Below are positions 1 through 8,627 of a DNA stretch of 52,677 bases, in pieces. A program made the position numbers and the translations under genes. The notes beneath the pieces are model-generated. The model was not told the origin of the DNA. It searched no databases and was given only the letters and a program-made list of their open reading frames with translations. Numbering within the stretch: the stretch's first letter is position 1; every line of letters starts with the position of its first letter. This stretch comes from a virus, in IMG/VR virus record IMGVR_UViG_3300010157_000085, positions 1-52,677 of that record, one strand, 5' to 3'.

Positions 1-592
1 GAAGTCTTTGCTGCAGAAAGATGACATTCATTCCAGTGTCACCCTGAGCAATCGTAGGCCGTACCTTTGCTGGAGGCTGGACGACTGGCTTTGGTGGGGT
101 AGCAGGGCTAGCAATAACCTGCTTGACGTCATAAACAATATTAAGACCAGGACACATTGGGTGGTTTCCACCATCTGTACCCAACAGGCCATGACTGGTT
201 ACACCGGCAGGACCATAACCGTCATTACGCCACTCCAGAGGAATCTTGTAGTGACCACTAATCCATTCGAGCAGTGGCTTCAGAGTCTTCTTCTGAGCAT
301 CCGTAAGGTGATCACCGCTCATGCCACAGTGTTCGATACTAATTGCCCGATCATTCCAGTTCATTTCAGCATAGGCAGTCTGATCAGTGTCTACGTACTG
401 GTGAACTGCTCCGTCCTTGCCAATGCTAAAGTGGGCGGAAACAATAGCGGCGGGGTTGTTGAACCAACCGTCTACACCGGCCTGGTTGTTGCCCTGAGTA
501 ACGTGGACCACAATGTACTTGGGTGTGATCTTTCTCGTGCTGAAATTGTTAGGGTGTGCACCCTTCCAGGTAGCGCCGGGGTAACGTGCCAT
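1..592 (-). CDS. Endolysin, N-acetylmuramoyl-L-alanine amidase (C-terminus cut by window edge)
   Basis: The 197 readable codons form an Amidase_2 domain (about residues 20-155), which cuts the bond between the glycan strand and the stem peptide of peptidoglycan. Likely zinc ligands are His30 (in IVVH), His134 (TSHG) and Cys147 (MCPG), with Glu87 in SIEH near the active site. A Pro-rich linker (163-178) leads into the start of a PG_binding_1-like domain (motif IAQGDTGMNVIFLQQRL) that continues beyond position 1. The ATG at 592-590 follows AAGGA at good spacing. No signal peptide is seen, so release would need a holin. It is the last gene of the late block visible here, after the fibre genes. 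Family assignment is confident; the C-terminal extent is unknown. Confidence 0.93.
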   Translation of the reverse strand, partial: MARYPGATWKGAHPNNFSTRKITPKYIVVHVTQGNNQAGVDGWFNNPAAIVSAHFSIGKDGAVHQYVDTDQTAYAEMNWNDRAISIEHCGMSGDHLTDAQKKTLKPLLEWISGHYKIPLEWRNDGYGPAGVTSHGLLGTDGGNHPMCPGLNIVYDVKQVIASPATPPKPVVQPPAKVRPTIAQGDTGMNVIFLQQRL

Positions 593-647
593 GATATCGT
601 CCTTGTCTTTCTGTACTATCTAGTATGAACTCAGCGAGGTTTTACAT

Positions 648-1172
648 TCAGGTCGGGACAGTATCGCCACCGGCTGGGTAATTTGGTTCAGCGTAATCTT
701 CTGGTACGGTTTGTTCTGTGTTGGTACGGTTGAGCATCTCAGTGATTAGTTCTACTGAGAAGTCACCGGATGGCAAGTCATACTCATTGGTAATATTACC
801 AACCGTGTCAACATTATTCTGCACTGTATAACCACCAACAGGAACTGCCAGGATGCTTATATTCTTTGTAGGGTTGGTAGTCTTGATCTTGAATGAGAAG
901 ATCAAGGTCTTACTAGCAAAATCGGTCAGCTTGAACAGCTCGTTAAGCTTGACAATAAGCTTTGATTTTGTCCTTACGCTATCTACCAGGATGAGCTCAT
1001 CGCTTGTAAAAGTCTGTAGGTGCTGTACTTTTATAAAGCTAGCAGAGTCAGGAACAGGAATGTTAAATCGTTGGCCACCCAGCTTGAATGAGCCCAGTGG
1101 TGTAAGCCCTATCTGTGGTGTGACTGGCCTGCCACCGGTCAGGTAGTCATTGGTTCTTCTGCTAGTGCTCAT
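648..1172 (-). CDS. Putative virion-associated protein, unrecognised
   Basis: This 174-residue protein is not one I recognise. It starts basic (SRRTNDYLTGGRP), has a central beta-rich stretch with alternating hydrophobic residues (about 65-115), and ends with an acidic, Pro-rich tail. No signal peptide, membrane helix or Cys pair is present. It lies between the SGNH-bearing fibre gene and the endolysin on the same strand, so a fibre-tip, fibre chaperone or baseplate role is possible, but only position supports this. The start codon lacks a strong Shine-Dalgarno site. Confidence 0.75.
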   Translation of the reverse strand: MSTSRRTNDYLTGGRPVTPQIGLTPLGSFKLGGQRFNIPVPDSASFIKVQHLQTFTSDELILVDSVRTKSKLIVKLNELFKLTDFASKTLIFSFKIKTTNPTKNISILAVPVGGYTVQNNVDTVGNITNEYDLPSGDFSVELITEMLNRTNTEQTVPEDYAEPNYPAGGDTVPT

Positions 1173-1193
1173 AATTTTCTACCAGCATGACCA

Positions 1194-3509
1194 TTAGTAA
1201 TTACCAGTTAGAGTCATATAAACTTGGGGAGACCAGTCTAGCACATTAAAACTAGTGTTAAATAATTGGCCTGATGGAGTCACTGCATAAGTGGGAAGTC
1301 CACTTGCTTGAGAGTCAACATAGATGCAGCAACCGTTTGCTGCAGGACCAGTAGTAGTACCAGGATCAAAATTAGGTACAAGAGGGTCAATCCCAGTAAG
1401 CGCAGCTACTCGTAGGTTTGTTGAAGTAGTTGAAGAGCCTATAAGGTACATTGCCATCCAATAGACTCCAGGGGTAGAGATTTCAATTGGGTCTGGACAA
1501 GTAACACTCTTATTAAGAGTGGTATTATTAGAGGTAGTACCAGCATCGTATATTAGGTTTCCAGGTAGTCCAAGCCAGTCATAGTATAGTCCAAATCCTG
1601 TAGAACCCGCCGTAGCTGCTGCATTGCTTACACAAGTAAACTTTGTTATAGTGCAAGGTTCTACAATTTTTACTGGTATAAGATATGTAGTCAGTCCTCT
1701 TGGTGCTAAATACTGTGGGCTAAAACTACTTACATTTGATGTGGTGCTCCAAGTACCCAAGGGAGTTACACCGGTTTGGCCTAGCACCAGGGATTTAGTT
1801 GTAGTGCTACCATGGTTTCTAGTCATTCTAAAGTTGGCCATTGGGTATGTAGATAGACCAGACTTTATATTACTAGAAGATGAAGATATGAAGCTTCTTA
1901 ATGGTACACTCATACGAGTGTATGATTTACGTATCTCTTCGGCTATATAGATACCACCTAGTTCACTGGGGTGTATACCATCATTGGATCTAGCGAATCC
2001 ATAACCGTAAAGTAGATCTTGTATGTTGGCTACGATTATTGGCTGTGGAAACTCGCTGACTACACCACTGATTGCAGTATTCCATGCTTGTATACTGGCA
2101 TAATCACTAGATGATATACTGGCAATATTGGCTATGATTACAGGGTTTGGGAATGAACTCTCTATTTGCCAAGAATCAAAGTCCATTTGATTACTTGTAC
2201 TAACTGTACAAGTGAGTGTGTGCGGCCCAGTATAAATATTAGTGCTAGTTAGTCCAGTAATTCTAGCAACTTGCCCTACTCGTGGAGTATTACCACTATA
2301 ATTTAACCCGTACCCGCTAGCTGTGAATTGGTTGGTGGCTACTCCGTTGATTGTAAACGAGTTATTAAGACTGTCTTGTATTGTTACCGTACCACCAACA
2401 TTCGTTCCACCACCAATGAAGTTGAGCGCTACGGGCCCCCCATCGTAGTCACTGGGGAGCGTAATAGAAAAGATGTTTCCGTTGGTAAATGACTTATAAC
2501 TAGTTCCCGTATTTATTTGAATTTGAGTGTTTCCACTTACGGTTATTCCATCACCAGTTGTTGTCTTTGATACTGTAGAAGCTCTAAAACGAGAGATTGT
2601 AGTGCGTAGAGCGTCAATAAAGGGTGGCAACCAAACAGTGCCTGCCCATGCAGAACTTAAAGCATTAGTATTTACTACAAGTCCAGGTTGACTAGTATTT
2701 AATATAGTAAAACTAGAAGTAGAGAGTATGGTGTCAATAGTGTAGGAACCATCATAGTTTCCTATTAGATTGTTGGGAGAGCTAAGTATAACTCTTTGCC
2801 CAGCTTGTAGTGATAGAGCTTTGGTAAGAGTAACAGTCCAGTATGCACCATTAGTTGTAATGCTAGAGATAGACCCGCTACCCATCATATCATTGATGCC
2901 CCACATACCAATACATAGACCATTATCGTTAGTGTATGGAGCGCGCGCTCTACTCGGAGTAAGCGCTCTAAGTATACTGACCCACCCGCCAATACCGTTG
3001 CTAACTGAATTAAAACTAAGGTCATACTGTAGTACAGTGCCAGCAACTCCAAGATAGTTGACATTACCAGAATCAAAACCTAGTGCACTTACAATATGGC
3101 TATATGTGGACTGATCAGTGTTGTAGTAACCACCATTGGTTGATGTAGTGGAGTCTTTGTAACCTGAAAAATTGTCAGTATATGAGTGCCCACCGATAGT
3201 AAGTTTTTGTATATTAACTTGACCGGGAAAATAACCAATACCAGTACTAGAAGACGGCATTGCAACTATTGATTCACCCTCATTCCCTACAGGCAGTCGT
3301 GCTTGAGTCGTAGAGAATGTGTATACATCACCCTTAGTAGTAAGCGGTGATATTGTTCCAGGTGTTCCACTAATGCCCTGGTAACCTTGAGGGCCTTGGT
3401 ATCCTTGTGGTCCTTGAGCACCCTGATAGCCTTGTACTCCTATGATTGCAGGTACCCATGCACCTGCACCACCACTTGCTGTAGCGTCCCAAACATTTGC
3501 TATTGGCAT
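1194..3509 (-). CDS. Collagen-like tail fibre with SGNH/GDSL hydrolase domain
   Basis: A 771-residue fibre. After a short N-terminal head comes a brief Gly-X-Gln collagen-like segment (about residues 24-46), then an SGNH-hydrolase fold. The family blocks are visible: GGHS with nucleophile Ser109, a Gly block around 157 (LGVAG), GIND with Asn206, and DGIH with Asp510 and His513. The usual GDS is GHS here. The stretch between blocks III and V is about 300 residues, far longer than normal, and holds beta-rich insertions (about 215-450). The C-terminal 230 residues are beta-rich and probably form the tip. SGNH enzymes on fibres usually deacetylate or de-esterify surface glycans; the substrate here is unknown. 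I chose ATG 3509 because GGAG lies 6 nt upstream; ATG 3521 has no ribosome site. Confidence 0.85.
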   Translation of the reverse strand: MPIANVWDATASGGAGAWVPAIIGVQGYQGAQGPQGYQGPQGYQGISGTPGTISPLTTKGDVYTFSTTQARLPVGNEGESIVAMPSSSTGIGYFPGQVNIQKLTIGGHSYTDNFSGYKDSTTSTNGGYYNTDQSTYSHIVSALGFDSGNVNYLGVAGTVLQYDLSFNSVSNGIGGWVSILRALTPSRARAPYTNDNGLCIGMWGINDMMGSGSISSITTNGAYWTVTLTKALSLQAGQRVILSSPNNLIGNYDGSYTIDTILSTSSFTILNTSQPGLVVNTNALSSAWAGTVWLPPFIDALRTTISRFRASTVSKTTTGDGITVSGNTQIQINTGTSYKSFTNGNIFSITLPSDYDGGPVALNFIGGGTNVGGTVTIQDSLNNSFTINGVATNQFTASGYGLNYSGNTPRVGQVARITGLTSTNIYTGPHTLTCTVSTSNQMDFDSWQIESSFPNPVIIANIASISSSDYASIQAWNTAISGVVSEFPQPIIVANIQDLLYGYGFARSNDGIHPSELGGIYIAEEIRKSYTRMSVPLRSFISSSSSNIKSGLSTYPMANFRMTRNHGSTTTKSLVLGQTGVTPLGTWSTTSNVSSFSPQYLAPRGLTTYLIPVKIVEPCTITKFTCVSNAAATAGSTGFGLYYDWLGLPGNLIYDAGTTSNNTTLNKSVTCPDPIEISTPGVYWMAMYLIGSSTTSTNLRVAALTGIDPLVPNFDPGTTTGPAANGCCIYVDSQASGLPTYAVTPSGQLFNTSFNVLDWSPQVYMTLTGNY

Positions 3510-3552
3510 TGGTTGCTCCATATACTATTTTGACATTTTTTAAGTTTTATCA

Positions 3553-4818
3553 CTAGTTGATACCCACTGCACTTATTTGTATATTGTTAATCACCATATT
3601 ACCCGTAGTATTTTTGAGTATATCTAGATAGATCGTGACATTAGAGGTAGTACCAGGGTTGACAATCCAGCTGCCCGAAAATGCATATGTTTGACCACTG
3701 GGGACTACGGTAGTCAAGAATGGATTAGGCGGGAAGAATGGACCCCCACCTGTACTGCTAGTGGTCATTGTGTGAGTAATAATACTAGTAGTTGTAGGAG
3801 CAGTAGTGATATTAAAGTTCCAAGTAACTAGGTAGTTACTAAACCCACTTACTGCTATACTATTAACTATATTGGGTATTCCAAACCCACCAGAAGTACC
3901 ACCAGTTACTGTAACATTAGTCGGAACAGGAAGAGTGCCACTAAAGCCTAAGTTACTAATACCAGCTGATCCCTGTACACCCTGGTAGCCTTGAACACCA
4001 GATTGATATCCCTGATTACCCTGATTTCCTTGCGACCCCTGTGGGCCTATAAAGCTTTGAGTGGTAGCACTGGTGTTAACCCAAATAGATGAGGTGGGGA
4101 CCCCAGATGAAGTTGAAGAGTAGACAACTCCCTGATTACCTTGGGTACCTTGCCTACCCTGTGAGCCCTGAAAACCCTGGTAGCCCTGAGTTCCTTGGTA
4201 GCCCTGGTATCCTTGGAATCCCTGAGTTCCTTGGTAACCTTGGTAGCCTTGATACCCCTGGTTGCCCTGGTAGCCCTGGGAACCAATAACGCCTTGGTAA
4301 CCTTGAAAACCTTGGAAACCTTGGTTTCCCTGGTAGCCTTGTGACCCTTGAACACTTGATTGATAACCTTGTGAACCCTGGTAACCCTGACTGCCCTGAT
4401 AGCCAGATGGGATACCAAAGTAAAGCAGTGCATTACCCGGGCTACCAGAATTGTTTACGTAGGCTTGGGATCCTGGCGGTAGGGTAGCTGTACTGATTAC
4501 GGATAGACCACCTTGTGGGCCTTGGTTCCCTTGAGCACCGGCTGCAGTGCCTTGAGGGCCTTGGGCTCCTACCACGGCACTTACCCAAGTACCTATGGTT
4601 AGAGGTGTGCTAGTGGTTATACCTGCAGCATTTGCGACTATGAATGAATTGGGATTTACTACACTAGCAACCGTAGTGTTAACATTAGAATTATAGTTAA
4701 TAACTGACATGCCCTGGACTACAGCAACTGTACCAGGAAAAGTTATAGTAGTACCACTAACTGTTAGTGGAGTAGTGGGGCTACCGGTTGTTGGTTGGAA
4801 GTATTTGAGTTGTGTCAT
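3553..4818 (-). CDS. Collagen-like tail fibre protein
   Basis: A 421-residue fibre with an N-terminal beta-rich module (1-80), Gly-X-Gln triplets at about 84-102, 137-230 and 258-286, and a C-terminal domain (about 294-421). The C-terminal domain is clearly paralogous to the end of the upstream fibre: both carry the patterns YLVTWNF, ITTAPT, VPSGQTY and INNIQ in the same order. Collagen-like stretches in phage fibres form triple-helical rods, so this is probably a trimer. Its ATG overlaps the stop of the upstream fibre (TAATG), indicating translational coupling. The repeats are Gly-Tyr-Gln and Gly-Ser-Gln rather than Pro-rich. Receptor unknown. Confidence 0.87.
   Translation of the reverse strand: MTQLKYFQPTTGSPTTPLTVSGTTITFPGTVAVVQGMSVINYNSNVNTTVASVVNPNSFIVANAAGITTSTPLTIGTWVSAVVGAQGPQGTAAGAQGNQGPQGGLSVISTATLPPGSQAYVNNSGSPGNALLYFGIPSGYQGSQGYQGSQGYQSSVQGSQGYQGNQGFQGFQGYQGVIGSQGYQGNQGYQGYQGYQGTQGFQGYQGYQGTQGYQGFQGSQGRQGTQGNQGVVYSSTSSGVPTSSIWVNTSATTQSFIGPQGSQGNQGNQGYQSGVQGYQGVQGSAGISNLGFSGTLPVPTNVTVTGGTSGGFGIPNIVNSIAVSGFSNYLVTWNFNITTAPTTTSIITHTMTTSSTGGGPFFPPNPFLTTVVPSGQTYAFSGSWIVNPGTTSNVTIYLDILKNTTGNMVINNIQISAVGIN
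4129..4410 (-). repeat. Collagen-like Gly-X-Gln coding repeat tract
   Basis: The DNA repeats in 9-bp steps that encode Gly-X-Gln triplets with X mostly Tyr, Phe, Ser, Asn or Thr (residues 137-230 of the fibre). One interruption (SSV) breaks the triplet register near residue 155. Such tracts commonly change length by slippage or recombination, and they match those in the neighbouring fibre gene well enough to allow exchange between the two. Confidence 0.85.
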
Positions 4819-7520
4819 TAGTTCAAACCGACTGCGTTCATCTGTATATTATTAATTACAATATTGCCATTAGTATTTTTTAGAACATCTAAATATAGCG
4901 TTACGTTCCCAGTGGTGCCAGGAGAAACAATCCAGTTTCCAGAGAATCCGTAAGTCTGGCCGCTTGGGACGGTAACAGTTAGATATGGGTAAGGCGGGTA
5001 GTATGGGCCACCACCTGCGCTTGTACTGCACAGTGTATGTGTAATCAAACTAGCACTTGTAGGAGCAGTAGTAATACTAAAGTTCCAAGTAACTAGGTAT
5101 GTATTAAACCCAGTCACTGATATGTTATTTACTATGTTTGCGGGTGGCGAGATGCTATTGCCAGTTACAGTAACATTAGTAGCAACAGTGCCAGAAAAAA
5201 CGCTATTAGTAACTGGTAGCTGACCAAATGCTGCAGCATCTGTACTAGCTGTACCATTAGCAAGGCCAGTGATCTTGTTGGATCCCATGGCAATAGCTCC
5301 GGCCATGGTCCCACCGGCCAGTGGAAGCTTGGTAGTGTCTGTGGCTGCACCGGATGTAACTGCTGTTACTCGACCCTTTGTATCCGTAGTTATGATGGGA
5401 ACGTATGTAGAAGAACCATATGTACCTGCAGTACCAGCTGTGGTAAGAGTCGGATTAGGGTAAGTTCCCGTTAGATCTCCACTGGCAGTGTAACCACTAG
5501 TCAGCACAGCATTACCACTGACGCTCACTGTACCACTAAAAGTAGTATTACCTATCAGTGTACTAGTACCCGTGACCGTAAGGTTACCCTGGTTAGTAAG
5601 ACCGCTAACTGTTGTGGCTCCACTAACTGTGAGCGTTCCAGTTACTGTAGTATTACCTTGGGTAGATGTACCACTAATGGTTTCATTGCCCTGATTGATT
5701 ACACCACTAACAGTTGTAGTTCCAGCTACAGTTAGTGTACCACTAATGGTCTCATTGCCTCTATTAGTAACACCACTTACAGTAGTTGAGCCACTGACTG
5801 TTAGACCACTGGCCACTGTAAAGTTGCCACTTGCACTTACTACAGTTGCTGCTCCGGTAGGCCCAACAGTTACATCACCAGTCATTATTTGAGGACTAAT
5901 CATTGTAGCATAAATGTTGTTGTTGCTAATAGCAGTATAAGACATCGAAGTACCCGGAGCAAGTGTGTACGATGATGAACTACTGATAGCAGTTGTTCCA
6001 ACATAAAGAGTTGCACCAGTTGGTGGTGCAATGGTTATATTATATGCCGAAGCATTAGTGATAGAATGTGCAACACCAATATTATTGGCTGTAGAAGAGT
6101 TCATTGTTAGTGCTGAAGTAGAACTCCCAGTATATATTGCTTTATAGCCTAGTGAAAGTGTGGCTGTAGATGTTGTTATAATTTGGGTAGTTGTGAGATA
6201 TCCAGCAGCTGTAAAGTTTCCTGCTGCGATTGGTACTTCTACGTAGTAATTACTAGCACCATCAGTCCAAACAATTGCCGGTAACTGTGTTGGAATATAG
6301 TAGTTAGTACTGGTTACACCGTTTAACCTGGCTGGTGAAGTAGCAGATAATACTAGTGTACCACTGCTTGTATAGGTGGAGAGCCAAGGAGCTGCTGGTG
6401 GAGTTGCTGGTAAAGTAACTGTTGCTCCACTAGAAAAGTTTATCATCTTTCCATTGTCAGCAGATGAGGCTGTCCAAGTACCAGATGAAGAAGTAGCTAC
6501 AGTTCCAGCTATCTGTACGGCCCCCTGGTAACCTTGAAAGCCCTGGTAGCCTTGACTGCCTTGGAATCCTTGACTGCCTTGGAAACCTTGGTAGCCCTGA
6601 CTACCCTGAGCACCACTAATTCCTGTTAATCCTTGATAGCCTTGATAGCCCTGGTAGCCTTGACTGCCTTGATAGCCCTGTGGTCCTTGTGTTCCATAGC
6701 CGCTAGCGGTAGTATCTAGCCATAGTATACTAGTGTCAGTAGGAGAAACAGTACCCGATACTACTCCTTGAGTACCTTGAGCACCCAGTACTCCTTGATA
6801 TCCTTGATAGCCTTGGTATCCCTGATACCCCTGATATCCCTGCACACCTGATTGGAACCCTTGGGAGCCTTGGCTGCCTTGTGTACCTTGGAAGCCTTGG
6901 CTGCCCTGCATTCCCTGGTTGCCCTGGTTGCCTTGATTGCCTTGGAATCCTTGCGTGCCTTGGGTGCCTTGAAACCCCTGACTGCCTTGGGAACCCTGAT
7001 ATCCTTGTACACCCTGAGTTCCTTGTGGACCAGGTATTGGCACAAAGATAGCTGTCTTGTCTGTATACCAGGTATTATTAGTAGCAGTGAAAGCAGCGGC
7101 GCCGGGCACATAGATCTCACCGATCAGCATTGCCCCTGATGGCACAGCTGGCTTGACAGGAGGATCAGTGACGCTACCGTTATTCCATCCAGCCAGAGTA
7201 ATGGCTGTACCCTGGACTACTGATACTGTTGTGCCACTGGCAACTACAATATCGCGTCGGTCTCCGGTGCTAGCAGCAACTGTTTGAAAGCCTGCTGCTG
7301 ATACATTGGTGTATGTTCCACTGATGGAATATGTTCCTGATGTTATATTGCCACTGATAACCGTACTACTGGGGTTGGTCAGGTTGCCGGATAGCTGGAA
7401 GCCGCTGATAACACCTGTAGCCTGACCCAGCAGGTACAGAGAATTAAGGTCAGTGTTATCCAGTACAGCCTGAGCTGGCCAGGTGGGATTATTCTGTGAT
7501 TCAGGGATTATCAGAGCCAT
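4818..7520 (-). CDS. Large collagen-like tail fibre protein
   Basis: A 900-residue fibre. The N-terminal 160 residues are beta-rich and probably attach to the virion. Gly-X-Gln triplets fill about 164-253 and 276-333. Then follows a beta-rich region with short repeats of the pattern TVSG...NETISGT (about 575-670), as in beta-helical or beta-prism fibre shafts. Next is a stretch typical of phage fibres: DLTGTYPNPTL, then KGRVTAVTSG, then LPLAGGTMAGAI and NKITGLANGTAS. The last 125 residues are a domain shared with the next fibre gene. It ends in a TAATG overlap with that gene. A host-receptor or shaft role is inferred. Confidence 0.9.
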   Translation of the reverse strand: MALIIPESQNNPTWPAQAVLDNTDLNSLYLLGQATGVISGFQLSGNLTNPSSTVISGNITSGTYSISGTYTNVSAAGFQTVAASTGDRRDIVVASGTTVSVVQGTAITLAGWNNGSVTDPPVKPAVPSGAMLIGEIYVPGAAAFTATNNTWYTDKTAIFVPIPGPQGTQGVQGYQGSQGSQGFQGTQGTQGFQGNQGNQGNQGMQGSQGFQGTQGSQGSQGFQSGVQGYQGYQGYQGYQGYQGVLGAQGTQGVVSGTVSPTDTSILWLDTTASGYGTQGPQGYQGSQGYQGYQGYQGLTGISGAQGSQGYQGFQGSQGFQGSQGYQGFQGYQGAVQIAGTVATSSSGTWTASSADNGKMINFSSGATVTLPATPPAAPWLSTYTSSGTLVLSATSPARLNGVTSTNYYIPTQLPAIVWTDGASNYYVEVPIAAGNFTAAGYLTTTQIITTSTATLSLGYKAIYTGSSTSALTMNSSTANNIGVAHSITNASAYNITIAPPTGATLYVGTTAISSSSSYTLAPGTSMSYTAISNNNIYATMISPQIMTGDVTVGPTGAATVVSASGNFTVASGLTVSGSTTVSGVTNRGNETISGTLTVAGTTTVSGVINQGNETISGTSTQGNTTVTGTLTVSGATTVSGLTNQGNLTVTGTSTLIGNTTFSGTVSVSGNAVLTSGYTASGDLTGTYPNPTLTTAGTAGTYGSSTYVPIITTDTKGRVTAVTSGAATDTTKLPLAGGTMAGAIAMGSNKITGLANGTASTDAAAFGQLPVTNSVFSGTVATNVTVTGNSISPPANIVNNISVTGFNTYLVTWNFSITTAPTSASLITHTLCSTSAGGGPYYPPYPYLTVTVPSGQTYGFSGNWIVSPGTTGNVTLYLDVLKNTNGNIVINNIQMNAVGLN
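6522..7031 (-). repeat. Collagen-like Gly-X-Gln coding repeat tracts (two blocks)
   Basis: Two blocks (7031-6762 and 6695-6522) of 9-bp-periodic DNA encode Gly-X-Gln triplets, with the runs GYQ and GSQ dominant. A non-collagen spacer of 22 residues separates them. Proline is nearly absent from the triplets, unlike typical bacterial or vertebrate collagens. Confidence 0.85.
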
Positions 7521-7522
7521 AC

Positions 7523-8251
7523 CTATGGTCCAGTAATCTGCTCGGTTACTGTTATCTGGTCACCAATCGAGCTCAGGTTAGCACTAGTACTAAAAGGTGT
7601 AGCAAACATAAGCCCGGTATAACCGGTGCCGGATGCTGTGCCACGAGTATTGAAGATGCCAACACCATTGATAGTCGCTGGTATAGTATCGGATGCACCG
7701 ACTGTGAACACGCTTGTAAGCGTTACAACAGTGCTACCACTGGTCGCTGTAGTGGTTGGAGCAGCACTGATTGCAACCACACTAGGCCTGCGCTTCAATC
7801 CACTGGTTGTGATCTCACCGGGTAAGTTGGTAGTGCTGTTAGTCACAGCATTCATGTTGCCACTACCCAGTGCCATGTACCAGCTTGGAGTTGTGCCGGT
7901 GAACAACATATAGTTGCTAGTTGCTCCAGGTGTGCTGCCGGGAGTACTACCATCTGTGCCAGGCGTGTACCACTGGTCAATCGCTAGTAGACAAGAAGTA
8001 CCAATAGCAGTTGGATTGTTAACAACATTTGCATAAACAACTGCACCGGTTCCAGATGTTACTACCATCAGTGTATAACCCTGTAGAGCTCCACTGGTAA
8101 CAACAATATTATTAATAGTATAGCTATTAGATGTTGTAGTGCTACCAGCACCAGCCCATGAAATTGGAGTGCCACCAGATACAGTTGTACTCCAGCTGCC
8201 AGCACCGAATAGCCCACGTGCCCACATCAAACGACCTTGATTAACAATCAT
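7523..8251 (-). CDS. Putative minor virion protein near fibres
   Basis: A 242-residue Thr/Ser/Gly-rich beta protein I do not recognise. It begins IVNQGRLMWARGLFG and contains an ITTSGLKRRPS segment at about 147-157. Its C-terminal part (GVGIFNTRGTASGTG, then LMFATPFS) resembles in layout the NIGLFNGQASSADTMLAS stretch of the protein two genes upstream, so the two may share a small structural domain that often sits beside fibre genes. The start follows GAGGGG and overlaps the upstream stop by ATGA. A fibre-connector or minor tail role is inferred from position. Confidence 0.75.
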   Translation of the reverse strand: MIVNQGRLMWARGLFGAGSWSTTVSGGTPISWAGAGSTTTSNSYTINNIVVTSGALQGYTLMVVTSGTGAVVYANVVNNPTAIGTSCLLAIDQWYTPGTDGSTPGSTPGATSNYMLFTGTTPSWYMALGSGNMNAVTNSTTNLPGEITTSGLKRRPSVVAISAAPTTTATSGSTVVTLTSVFTVGASDTIPATINGVGIFNTRGTASGTGYTGLMFATPFSTSANLSSIGDQITVTEQITGP

Positions 8252-8619
8252 TGTTGCCCCTCAAAGACTGGACCACTGTCTAGTGTGTAGTGAGTCTGTT
8301 CGTAATCAAGTGGACGACCACCTACACCATAGAAATCCTGCAACTGCTTTTGCAAGATAGCATTGTCGCTCCATACCCAGGTAGGAGTACCATATCCATG
8401 AGTATCCCAAGCACCGCTACCATGGATAATAGCGATAAACGCTTCATGCCCAGGTAGCTGAGTAATATCAGGGTTCCTAGCAAACTCTAGGGCGATGTCG
8501 CGAGCATCTTCAGCTGTAACTGTATAGCTATCAGGGACTGTTATGTAAGTTACTGTTGCTGCAGAGTCGTTAGGGATAGCGGCGAATTTTGGGTACTGGT
8601 TTCCTAGTTGTACCTGCAT
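8248..8619 (-). CDS. Hypothetical virion-region protein
   Basis: A 123-residue protein, mixed alpha/beta by appearance, with a mid-region rich in aromatic residues and His (HGSGAWDTHGYGTPTWVW) and a Tyr/Asp-rich C-terminus. I do not recognise the family. The ATG follows AAGGTGG at normal spacing. It sits between two probable minor tail proteins and overlaps the downstream gene by 4 nt, so it belongs to the same translational unit. Confidence 0.72.
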   Translation of the reverse strand: MQVQLGNQYPKFAAIPNDSAATVTYITVPDSYTVTAEDARDIALEFARNPDITQLPGHEAFIAIIHGSGAWDTHGYGTPTWVWSDNAILQKQLQDFYGVGGRPLDYEQTHYTLDSGPVFEGQQ

Positions 8620-8627
8620 CTTCCACC

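Noticed and set aside
8-628. 206-codon frame on the plus strand opposite the endolysin
   Set aside because: The minus strand encodes a clear amidase with all family motifs; the plus-strand product is not protein-like and has no family features.
6522-7031. CRISPR-like repeat array
   Set aside because: The short 9-bp periodicity is in frame and encodes Gly-X-Gln triplets; there are no spacers.
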